A stretch of 16,829 bases of DNA. Source: CAYQCE01 sp964415885 (GTDB lineage: Bacteria; Zixibacteria; MSB-5A5; JAABVY01; JAHJOQ01). The notes beneath the pieces are model-generated. The model had not been told where the DNA came from. It made no database searches and saw nothing but the letters and a program-made list of their open reading frames with translations. This document shows positions 1-5,614 of the stretch, piece after piece. Made by a program: the position numbers and the translations under genes. Within the stretch, counting starts at the first letter, position 1, and the number at the start of each line of letters is the position of its first letter. The stretch is taken from contig CAYQCE010000066.1 of NCBI GenBank assembly GCA_964415885.1, positions 1 through 16,829 on the forward strand, written 5' to 3'.

Positions 1-91
1 CATCTCCCCCTCACTCTTTTCTTGCCCTGTTCTCAACTCGAACATATCTTTCCAAATCGAAGCTGCTAAGTTAGTCTTGCGGGAGGTTGCG

Positions 92-1363
92 ATGAGGAGA
101 TGTTTGCTTGTATTTGTGTGCCTGACTCTGTACGCTGCGCCGGTTTTCGCGCAGTCCGATTCTGCCAGGTATGTCCCCGAACCGAAGTACTATCTCTGGG
201 AGTTCATGTCGGATATCGATGACTCGCTGGATGCGATCCGCGACAGTGTGACATCGGAGATACGGGATGCCCAGAAGAAGGCGGAGGATCTCGAGGACTC
301 CACCGAAATGGAGCTTCAGTTCGATGTCGAAAAACTCGAGAGACCATCCTCGCCGGACGAGTTCGAGTCCGTGTTCTATTTCACCGGTGCAAATCAGCAT
401 CGCACCGGAACCTGCTGGTGCTTCTCGACGACGTCATTCATGGAATCCGAGGTGGCTCGTATCATCGGCCGGGAGATAAGGCTCTCGGAGATGTTCACCG
501 TTTACAACGAGTATATCGAGAAGTGCAGGAACTATGTGCGGACCCGTGGATGGAAGAAAATCTCACAGGGATCGGAGTCGAACGCGGTCGTGCGCATGAT
601 GAACATGTACGGCGCGATGCCGTACGAGGTATATGATGGACTCATCGGTCTCGACAGTCTGCACGATCATTGGCCGATGACTCATGAAATCCGCGAGTAT
701 CTTGATATTGTCAAGGCGAACGACTACTGGGACGAGGAATATGTCCTCGATCATGTACGGCTGATCATGGACAAATACATCGGAACACCGCCGGTGACAT
801 TCGAGTTCGAGGGCGAGACATTTACGCCGATCGAATTCCGCGATGAGGTCCTGAGGCTTGATCTTGATGCCTACGTGGCATTCCAGTCAACTATGAGCGA
901 GCCTTTTTACACGCAGACCTATTTCGACGCTCCGGACAACTGGTGGTACGATTCGACCTACTACAATCTACCTTTAACGGACTGGTATGCCGCCTTGGAG
1001 GGTGCGCTAACCAACGGCTACAGCGCGACTATCGGAGGAGATGTCTCCGGGCCGGGCTGGTTCGGGCCGGAGGATCTCGCGCTGATTCCCGATTTCGATA
1101 TCCCAGGGAGCCATATCAACCAGAGCGCGCGTGAACTCCGCATCTACAACGAGACTACGACCGATGACCACGGGGTGCATCTGGTCGGCTACAAGCTGAT
1201 CGGCGATGATATGTGGTTTCTCATAAAGGACTCATCCAGCGGTGCACGGTTGGGCAGGCAATGGGGCTATATGTTCATGCGTGAGGACTATGCGAAGCTT
1301 AAGATGCTGACGTTCATGGTTCACAGGGATGCGGTAAAAGATATTCTCAAGAAATGTGAGTAG
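92..1363 (+). CDS. Secreted C1-family (bleomycin hydrolase/PepC-like) cysteine peptidase
   Basis: Papain-fold cysteine peptidase, 423 aa. I chose the ATG at 92 over an in-frame TTG at 77 because GGGAGG sits about 6 nt upstream of it and the protein then begins with a clean signal peptide: MRRC, a hydrophobic stretch, then AFA before QSDS near residue 20. The catalytic core is readable: oxyanion Gln102, Cys108 in the TGTCWCFS motif and His360 in DDHGVHLVGY. The third active-site position, Asn in papain (KNSWG), is Asp380 here (IKDSSSG). The spread-out architecture and the C-terminal end resemble the C1B group (bleomycin hydrolase, PepC) more than classical papains. Unlike cytosolic PepC it is predicted to be exported, so a periplasmic or extracellular aminopeptidase or endopeptidase role is inferred. 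It appears monocistronic and ends at a palindromic terminator shared with the convergent lipoprotein gene. The substrate cannot be told from sequence. Confidence 0.85.
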   Translation: MRRCLLVFVCLTLYAAPVFAQSDSARYVPEPKYYLWEFMSDIDDSLDAIRDSVTSEIRDAQKKAEDLEDSTEMELQFDVEKLERPSSPDEFESVFYFTGANQHRTGTCWCFSTTSFMESEVARIIGREIRLSEMFTVYNEYIEKCRNYVRTRGWKKISQGSESNAVVRMMNMYGAMPYEVYDGLIGLDSLHDHWPMTHEIREYLDIVKANDYWDEEYVLDHVRLIMDKYIGTPPVTFEFEGETFTPIEFRDEVLRLDLDAYVAFQSTMSEPFYTQTYFDAPDNWWYDSTYYNLPLTDWYAALEGALTNGYSATIGGDVSGPGWFGPEDLALIPDFDIPGSHINQSARELRIYNETTTDDHGVHLVGYKLIGDDMWFLIKDSSSGARLGRQWGYMFMREDYAKLKMLTFMVHRDAVKDILKKCE

Positions 1364-1417
1364 CTCTTGCATAGTGACTGCTGTTCGAGCTGAACCCACA
1401 GATTTTGTACAATAGTC

Positions 1418-1445
1418 AAAGGCAGGATGTTCAAATCCTGCCTTT
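1418..1445. terminator. Bidirectional intrinsic terminator between convergent genes
   Basis: A perfect 11-bp stem (AAAGGCAGGAT / ATCCTGCCTTT) encloses a 6-nt loop (GTTCAA). It lies between the stop of the peptidase gene and the stop of the lipoprotein gene. On the + strand the stem ends in CCTTT and is followed by TCGTTTTC, a reasonable U-rich tract; the minus side is weaker. The convergent placement suggests it serves both genes. Confidence 0.75.
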
Positions 1446-1452
1446 CGTTTTC

Positions 1453-1989
1453 CTATTGGCCCGATCCGGTGTGAAACTGGATCATCCGGCCGTCGTACTC
1501 CTCTTCATCCATCATCATATGATGGCCTTCGCGATCCTGAATGTCGCCGTACATGTATATGACATGGTCGGAGCTTGGCATCATCATGGAATCCGGGTCG
1601 AACCAGCAGCTATCGAGATCATTGTTCCAATGGAACTGCCCGTGATAGCCCGCTGAATCCATCCAGCGCATCATATGCCCCATAACGGTCATATGCCCGC
1701 CCATCAGGTGATGATGATCAAGGGAGTCCATCCAGCGATGCATTTCCGGACCACTCATCATGTGGAATCCGAGTCTGACGGATGATGTATCCATCGGTGA
1801 GTCGAATTTCATGTGGACCATCGTATCGGGCGGCACATTCTGCATCCCCTCATGCGGATATATGCTCATTATCTCGGGGGCTCCGTCTGCACCGTCGTCT
1901 CCAGTCGTGGTCTCATCATCGGAACATCCGATGAAGGCCGCGAACAATGCCAGGCTGAATACGGCAATCGCTATTTTAGTCAATCTCAT
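1453..1989 (-). CDS. Met/His-rich lipoprotein with Ig-like (Big_5-type) N-terminal region
   Basis: Predicted outer-surface or periplasmic lipoprotein of 178 aa. The ATG at 1989 is preferred because GGAGG lies 9 nt upstream; a GTG at 1995 would be only 3 nt from it. Residues 1-21 are a signal peptide ending in the lipobox FIGC, with Cys22 as the lipidation site. The mature part opens with an acidic linker (SDDETTTGDDGADG). Next is a stretch resembling the start of bacterial Ig-like Big_5 domains (PEIMSIYPHEGMQNVPPDT followed by MKFDSPMD). The rest is unusually rich in methionine and histidine: I count 23 Met and 15 His in 157 mature residues, in clusters such as DHHHLMGGHMTVMGHMM and EGHHMMMDEEE. 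Such Met/His clusters are typical of copper- or silver-handling periplasmic proteins, so metal binding is a reasonable inference, but no known metalloprotein family is recognised. Confidence 0.8.
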   Translation of the reverse strand: MRLTKIAIAVFSLALFAAFIGCSDDETTTGDDGADGAPEIMSIYPHEGMQNVPPDTMVHMKFDSPMDTSSVRLGFHMMSGPEMHRWMDSLDHHHLMGGHMTVMGHMMRWMDSAGYHGQFHWNNDLDSCWFDPDSMMMPSSDHVIYMYGDIQDREGHHMMMDEEEYDGRMIQFHTGSGQ

Positions 1990-2027
1990 TTTCACTCACC
2001 TCCACTCGAAGCAGATATAAGCAGAAA

Positions 2028-2050
2028 AAGCCGGGCAGCGTACCCGGCTT
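2028..2050 (-). terminator. Intrinsic terminator of the small membrane-peptide gene
   Basis: Read on the minus strand, an 8-bp GC-rich stem (AAGCCGGG / CCCGGCTT) with a 7-nt loop is followed directly by TTTCTGC, giving a run of five T's across the stem end. It lies just after the stop of the 30-aa gene at 2079 and just before the ribosome-binding site of the lipoprotein gene. It therefore separates the two minus-strand genes and supports the small gene being its own transcript. Confidence 0.7.
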
Positions 2051-2078
2051 CTCGCTAACTTTGTTACAGAAAAATCGT

Positions 2079-2171
2079 TTACAAGCCCGCTACCAGCACT
2101 GCCGAACCGAGGATCACGAGCGCGAGCACCAGCGCAGAGATCGCGAACTGCGCATGTTTATTCTTCTTCAT
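2079..2171 (-). CDS. Short single-span membrane peptide (30 aa)
   Basis: This very short gene is supported by four things: an ATG, a GGAGGG Shine-Dalgarno 3-4 nt upstream, an open frame to TAA, and a terminator-like hairpin immediately downstream. The peptide starts MKKNKHAQFAIS, a basic N-terminus, and continues as an uninterrupted hydrophobic helix (ALVLALVILGSAVLVAGL) to the end, so it should be a one-pass inner-membrane peptide with almost no soluble part. I recognise no family. Its function is unknown; such peptides often modulate membrane complexes or transporters, but nothing here points to a partner. The gene would be missed by length-filtered gene calling. Confidence 0.6.
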   Translation of the reverse strand: MKKNKHAQFAISALVLALVILGSAVLVAGL

Positions 2172-2278
2172 CTTCCCTCCAATTTGTATGAAGAGATGTG
2201 ATACTATTAGTCCGGTTTTCTGACTATAACAAAGGCATGGGGTGGGATGCTTCCGATTCGGAGAGAGGGAAGCGTCGA

Positions 2279-3703
2279 TCAGTCGCCGGAAACCTCTGAA
2301 GCTGACTCCCGGATTACACTCCAGGCTTTGTCAACATCTGTTTGCTCGACATAGGTTTGGCCGATCACAATCCGAATGGCGTACCTGCCGTCGAGCTTGG
2401 TATGTGTGAGGAAGACCTCACCGGTTTCATTGATACGAGCCAGGATGGCGCTATTGATTCGCTCGAGTTCGGTTTCGTCGCTTACACCCTTTGGCTTGAA
2501 TCGGAAACAAATGAGATTGAGCGGCATCGGAGCGAGAATCTCGAAATCGGGGTGATCCTCGATCTTCTTCAAGAGACCCTGAGCGAGAGCGAGATGATTC
2601 CGGATCATTGACCTGAGACCCTCAACACCGTACGATCTTATCACGAACCAGAGCTTGAGAGCACGGAACCGTCTGCCGAGCTGTATCCCCCAGTCGCGGT
2701 AGTTCTTTACTGCCGAAGCTTCGGAGGTTTTGAGGTATTCCGGCAGAATCTCGAATGTGTGGATGAGCGCCGCTTCATCCTTCACGAAATATGCAGAGCA
2801 ATCGAAATTGGTGAACATCCACTTGTGTGGGTTGAAGACGAACGAGTCGGCGTATTCGATGCCGTCGATCATCCAGCGATACTCCGGAATCAGGAGAGCG
2901 GTCCCAGCGTAGGCTGCATCCGCGTGCAGCCAGACACCCTGCTCGTAGGCGACCTTGCCTATGTCGGCGAGCGGGTCCATCGCGGTGGAGCTAGTCGTCC
3001 CGAGAGTCGCGATGATACAGAGTGGATCGAGACCCTCTGCTTTGTCGGCTTCGATGGTCTTCCGAAGCTCATCCGGGTCCATCCCGAAGTCCCTTTTCAC
3101 ACCGACTCTGCGGATGTTATCCGATCCGAGGCCTGCGATCCGAACCGCTTTGTCGACCGAGGAATGAGTTTCGGTGGAGCAGTATACTTTGAGACGGGAG
3201 GCATCTATAATCCCGCTCTTGTTAGTGATGAATCCCGATTTCTTCTCGCGTGCGGTCAGAATCGAGCATAGCGTTGCGGTGGAAGCGGTGTCTTGTATTA
3301 CGCCGGTGAATTCGGATGGCAGTCCGGTCATCTCACGCAACCAGAGCATCATGCGCTCTTCGAGTTCCGCCGCTGCCGGTGATGTTTGCCAGATCATGCA
3401 CTGCGCGCCGAGAGTGGCGGTGAGCATTTCGGCCAGAACAGACGGCGGGCTGCTGTTTGCGGGGAAGTAGGCCATGAATGATGGGTGCTGCCAGTGCGTC
3501 ACGCCGGGTATGATAATCCGCCGGAAATCGTCCATGACCCTGCTGAATTCTTCAGGATCATCCGGCGGAGACTCCGGAATCTTCTTGAATATGTCGCCCG
3601 GCTCGGCCTGTGATTTGACCGGGTACTTGCGGTTGTTCTCAAGATAATCTGCGATCCAGTCGACCAGTTCGTGTGCGTGTTTTCTGAATTCACTCGTGTT
3701 CAT
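2279..3703 (-). CDS. PLP-dependent aromatic-L-amino-acid decarboxylase-like enzyme (group II)
   Basis: Cytosolic pyridoxal-phosphate enzyme of 474 aa, about the normal length of the family. The ATG at 3703 is preferred over an upstream in-frame start at 3736 because AAGGAG lies 7 nt before it and the family N-terminus (MNTSEFRKHAHELVDWIADY) begins there. Visible family features are GVTHWQHPSFMAYFPANSS, His180 in THSSVDKA (the ring-stacking His), Asp262 in HADAAYAG (contacts the pyridine nitrogen), and the Schiff-base Lys294 in NPHKWMFTNFDC. Tyr335 in NYRDW matches the mobile-loop Tyr that favours decarboxylation over aldehyde synthesis in animal and plant homologues. It most likely makes tyramine, tryptamine or phenethylamine from the parent amino acid; the substrate cannot be fixed. 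The gene stands alone, without an amino-acid/amine antiporter next to it. Confidence 0.9.
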   Translation of the reverse strand: MNTSEFRKHAHELVDWIADYLENNRKYPVKSQAEPGDIFKKIPESPPDDPEEFSRVMDDFRRIIIPGVTHWQHPSFMAYFPANSSPPSVLAEMLTATLGAQCMIWQTSPAAAELEERMMLWLREMTGLPSEFTGVIQDTASTATLCSILTAREKKSGFITNKSGIIDASRLKVYCSTETHSSVDKAVRIAGLGSDNIRRVGVKRDFGMDPDELRKTIEADKAEGLDPLCIIATLGTTSSTAMDPLADIGKVAYEQGVWLHADAAYAGTALLIPEYRWMIDGIEYADSFVFNPHKWMFTNFDCSAYFVKDEAALIHTFEILPEYLKTSEASAVKNYRDWGIQLGRRFRALKLWFVIRSYGVEGLRSMIRNHLALAQGLLKKIEDHPDFEILAPMPLNLICFRFKPKGVSDETELERINSAILARINETGEVFLTHTKLDGRYAIRIVIGQTYVEQTDVDKAWSVIRESASEVSGD

Positions 3704-3786
3704 CGGCAAGCTCCTTCCCAGTGCACTGTTACACACTCCAACAATCTATAGGATGGAGCCGTTCCGATCACGTGAATTCTCTGAAT

Positions 3787-4046
3787 CCCCAGCTATGGGG
3801 CTTGTTGGAAAAGTGGCGGGTAGTGAAGATCGGTGAGGTATTGCGCGCCGCAGGCGCGTGACCTGACCGATCAGCCGTATAAACAAAGGTTGATTCAAAG
3901 AATTCTGTCATTGAGGGCGAAGCGAAGCAATCTTCTCGCAGGCGGAAAGTGTTAGTCGACTTGGAGATCGCCGCGTCGCTGCGCTCCTGTCGATGACTGC
4001 TCTGCATTAGGCCGCAGGGTTTCTCGACAAGCCCCAGGCTGTGGGC
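3787..4046 (-). repeat. MITE-like intergenic repeat, copy A
   Basis: Non-coding element bounded by inverted termini GGGGCTTGTTGG (from 3797) and, on the opposite strand, GGGGCTTGTCGA (ending 4035). Each end carries a small outer hairpin, CCCC-6-GGGG at 3787-3800 and GCCC-8-GGGC at 4031-4046. Inside are two inverted copies of a module like GTCATTGAGGGCGAAGCG...GCAATCT (about 3907-3933 and 3965-3999). The 44 nt at 3991-4034 match copy B (5265-5308) in inverted orientation with 41/44 identity. Copy A carries an additional inner palindrome (3828-3872). No transposase is present. The open frames across it are spurious. The repeat fills most of the 430-bp gap between the decarboxylase and hemerythrin genes. 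Confidence 0.75.
3828..3872. repeat. Imperfect 45-bp palindrome nested inside repeat copy A
   Basis: The arms GATCGGTGAGGT...GCGCGCC and GGCGCG...ACCTGACCGATC are near-perfect inverted repeats of about 20 bp with a tiny loop, so the transcript or single strand would form a strong hairpin. It is absent from copy B and looks like an insertion of a separate small palindromic unit. Confidence 0.7.
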
Positions 4047-4133
4047 AATCCGGCCGGATCACACGTCCGTGAAGCGCGGCTGCAGGATCTGGAGTAACAA
4101 AGTTTCTCAACCTGCTCTGTGCGCCGGGCTATT

Positions 4134-4562
4134 CTAATCTCTGTATGATTCTGAGAGCTTGTACGGCGAACTGACGCTCGAGTGGCCGTAGAGCTTGTCG
4201 GACTTCTCGATGTGATTCAGCAGCCAGTCGCGCAGGGATTCGAGCAGTTGCGAGGTAACTTCAATTGATCCTGTCTTATGGCGTTTCTCAATGTCGTTTA
4301 TCTGATTCGTGAGTTCTCTGTGGAATTCGACGTGGTTGTTCAAACCGGTGTATTCTCTCGATTCCATGTATTTCTCTTCGGAAACGAAATGGAATTTGGT
4401 GTATCGCTTCAGCCTGCCGAGAGTATCCTGGATCTTATCGCGTCCCTTTTCGAGTTTCGCGGCATCGTGCAGGTCATTTATCAGCCTGATGATTTCCATA
4501 TGCTGGTTATCCATGTCAGGAACGCCCACGCTCATTTTTCTATCGAACTCTATGAAGCTCAT
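4134..4562 (-). CDS. Bacteriohemerythrin
   Basis: Single-domain oxygen-binding di-iron protein of 142 aa. The start at 4562 is chosen because GGGAGG sits 5 nt upstream and the family N-terminus (MSFIEFDRKMSVGVPDMDNQ) begins here; a longer frame from 4625 adds an unlike, Arg-rich extension. All seven di-iron ligands are visible: His21 (NQHMEI), His58 and Glu62 (HFVSEE), His77 and His81 (HVEFH), His117 and Asp122 (HIEKSD). The length is typical for stand-alone bacterial hemerythrins, which store, carry or sense O2 in microaerophilic and anaerobic bacteria. It is divergent from the HesB-like selenoprotein gene, with 294 bp between the starts. The two genes share an intergenic region bracketed by the two repeat copies. 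An oxygen/iron-sulfur link between them is a suggestion only. Confidence 0.92.
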   Translation of the reverse strand: MSFIEFDRKMSVGVPDMDNQHMEIIRLINDLHDAAKLEKGRDKIQDTLGRLKRYTKFHFVSEEKYMESREYTGLNNHVEFHRELTNQINDIEKRHKTGSIEVTSQLLESLRDWLLNHIEKSDKLYGHSSVSSPYKLSESYRD

Positions 4563-4686
4563 TGCCACCTCCCGTTGTGCCGATTCTCTAATAGAGCCTA
4601 TCGACCGGGAGCGGCGAATTGACACACTGTCCGGCCTGTTTTGTCACGGTACGGAGAATTCGTTCCAAATCGGGCGAATGCGGCTC

Positions 4687-4704
4687 ATTTTGGCCATTTT
4701 GGCC
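4687..4704. repeat. Two tandem copies of ATTTTGGCC upstream of a promoter
   Basis: The nonamer ATTTTGGCC occurs twice head-to-tail, 20 bp upstream of the predicted -35 box of the HesB-like gene and in the divergent region shared with hemerythrin. The arrangement would suit an operator for a dimeric regulator, but two 9-mers could be chance. Confidence 0.4.
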
Positions 4705-4723
4705 GTTTCAGATGAGAAATCGC

Positions 4724-4751
4724 TTGAAAAAACGCGTAGTTGGGATAAATT
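4724..4751 (+). promoter_or_regulatory. Predicted sigma-70-type promoter for the HesB-like gene
   Basis: TTGAAA (4724-4729), a 16-bp spacer, then TAAATT (4746-4751). Transcription would start near 4758 and leave a leader of about 100 nt. That leader begins with a 10-bp stem containing two G-U pairs (4758-4767 with 4783-4792, 15-nt loop). Called by eye. Confidence 0.5.
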
Positions 4752-4856
4752 GAGGCAAAGCCCTGCGGAACTTGAGATGTATCGCGGGGTTTAATATTGG
4801 TGGCCCATGAGGGTATCGAATAATGCTGTCGAAATGGCATAGAGAGGTGATGATAA

Positions 4857-5198
4857 ATGCTAGTTGTTTCTGACAAGGCGAGCGAAAAGCTCAGCAAGGT
4901 TCTTGGATCGGATGAGGCCAGCGGCAAGGATTTGATTATCTATTTCGCTGGGGCGGCTTGAAGCGGTCCACAGCTTGGATTGGCTCTGGATGAGCCAACA
5001 GATGAACTCGACAAGCTCGAATCAAATGGTGTAACTGCTTTTATCGACAAGCGATTGGCCACCGAAATGAAGAAGCTTGGTGATATCACGATCGATTTCG
5101 TTACGAATGAAATCGGGCAGAGCGGTTACCGGATCACCGTAGGTGAGCCGGGTGCCGGATGTGCCGGTTGCAGTTGCCCGAGTGACGAGGAGGCTTGA
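4857..5198 (+). CDS. HesB/IscA-like selenoprotein with in-frame UGA (Sec35)
   Basis: Iron-sulfur-assembly-type protein of 113 aa, read from the ATG at 4857 (GAGGTGAT about 5 nt upstream) through an in-frame TGA at 4959-4961. The sequence before the TGA ends YFAGAA and after it continues SGPQLGLALDEP, so the TGA replaces the first conserved Cys of the A-type motif (xxCSGxxxxLxLDEP, Cys35 in E. coli IscA). The remainder is typical: ESNGVTAFIDKR, IDFVTNEIGQSGYRI, then C-terminal cysteines Cys102, Cys105 and Cys107 (GCAGCSCP) where the family has its other ligands. Conservation on both sides of the TGA, a good ribosome-binding site before it and a SECIS-like hairpin after it argue for selenocysteine rather than a broken gene. 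HesB-like selenoproteins are a known family in prokaryotic selenoproteome surveys. Insertion needs SelA, SelB, SelC and SelD, which are not in this window. The downstream part alone (from 4980) would be called as a false short gene. Confidence 0.85.
4962..4998 (+). promoter_or_regulatory. Candidate bacterial SECIS element
   Basis: Directly after the recoded TGA, TTGGCTC (4980-4986) pairs perfectly with GAGCCAA (4992-4998) around a 5-nt loop TGGAT. The loop begins 25 nt after the UGA and has G as its second base. Both agree with the published bacterial SECIS model (loop 16-37 nt after UGA, a G in the first two loop bases), in which SelB binds the apical loop. The stem also encodes the conserved LALDEP residues, as expected for an in-gene SECIS. 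Confidence 0.75.
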
Positions 5199-5200
5199 TC

Positions 5201-5243
5201 CTTCGCAACACCGTTGCGAGGTTGTGCTGATACAAGACACAAC
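5201..5243 (+). terminator. Tandem hairpins after the HesB-like gene
   Basis: Just after the stop codon, TCGCAA-CACCG-TTGCGA (5203-5219, extendable by two further pairs) is followed by GTTGTG...CACAAC (5221-5226 with 5238-5243). There is no clear T-run, so this may be a weak or Rho-assisted terminator, or a 3'-end stabiliser, rather than a canonical terminator. Confidence 0.35.
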
Positions 5244-5248
5244 GTGTT

Positions 5249-5458
5249 AAAGCCCGCCAATACTGGGCTTGTTGACAAACCCTGCGGCCTCATGCAGAGC
5301 AGTCATCGCGAGGAGTTCGCTGGAAGCGGGACGACGTGGCGATCTATCAGGTAACCAACACTACACGGCAAAGTGTGAGATTGCCGCGCTCCCTACGCTC
5401 GCTCGCAATGACAGACTTTCCGGGGTTTTTAAACAAGTCCTTACTCGGCGGGCTCTTT
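5249..5458 (+). repeat. MITE-like intergenic repeat, copy B
   Basis: About 210 bp with long imperfect terminal inverted repeats. The left end AAAGCCCGCC...GGGCTTGTTGACAAACCC mirrors the right end CGGGGTTTTTAAACAAGTCC...GGCGGGCTCTTT. Internally it holds two inverted modules, GTCATCGCGAGGAG...GGCGATCT (5303-5346) and GAGATTGCCGCGC...CGCAATGACAG (about 5379-5414). The family looks like the common GTCATTGCGAG...GCAATCTC intergenic repeats seen in many bacteria. It matches copy A over 44 nt at 5265-5308. Open frames across it are artefacts. Confidence 0.75.
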
Positions 5459-5499
5459 CGTACTTACGTTTCCCACCTCTCCAAATCCTCCACCGATTC

Positions 5500-5528
5500 T
5501 TGACAAATCTCCGCGTCCGAGGTATAGT
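5500..5528 (+). promoter_or_regulatory. Near-consensus sigma-70 promoter of the enoyl-CoA hydratase gene
   Basis: A perfect -35 TTGACA (5500-5505), a 17-bp spacer and -10 TATAGT (5523-5528, one mismatch). The start site would be near 5535, giving a leader of about 80 nt before the ATG at 5615. This is the best promoter match in the window and lies just outside repeat copy B. Confidence 0.8.
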
Positions 5529-5614
5529 CTGATAACTGTTGTCGGGCCAGGTCGGCCTGAATGGGATGTCGTGACAGGGAGACTATAAGAACATACTCCG
5601 GGAAGGGAGATGAG

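Noticed and set aside
2250..2273. GCTTCC...GGAAGC inverted repeat after the decarboxylase gene, possible terminator
   Set aside because: The stem is only 6 bp with a long loop and no T-run on the minus strand, so it is not convincing.
3768..4007. Open frame on the minus strand across repeat copy A (MQSSHRQERSDAAISK...)
   Set aside because: It is a translation of the inverted repeat modules, the typical false protein these repeats yield; no ribosome-binding site or family likeness.
4048..4059. Perfect 12-bp palindrome ATCCGGCCGGAT beside repeat copy A
   Set aside because: It is short, GC-rich and unique in the window; it could be an operator, but nothing ties it to a gene.
4685..4927. Minus-strand 80-aa open frame between hemerythrin and the HesB-like gene
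   Set aside because: It is antisense to the promoter, leader and first codons of the HesB-like gene, with no ribosome-binding site or recognisable features.
4959..4961. Reading the TGA as an ordinary nonsense mutation making a pseudogene
   Set aside because: It falls exactly on a functional Cys position known to be Sec in HesB-like selenoproteins, with intact flanks and a SECIS-like hairpin. Decay would not be expected to coincide this way.
4980..5198. Short + strand gene starting after the TGA of the HesB-like gene
   Set aside because: It is the C-terminal part of the UGA-containing gene. It lacks its own ribosome-binding site and would begin inside the conserved GPQLGLALDEP motif.
5269..5532. 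Open frame across repeat copy B and the downstream promoter
   Set aside because: It covers the repeat and the TTGACA/TATAGT promoter, has no SD, and has low-complexity, unconserved-looking content.
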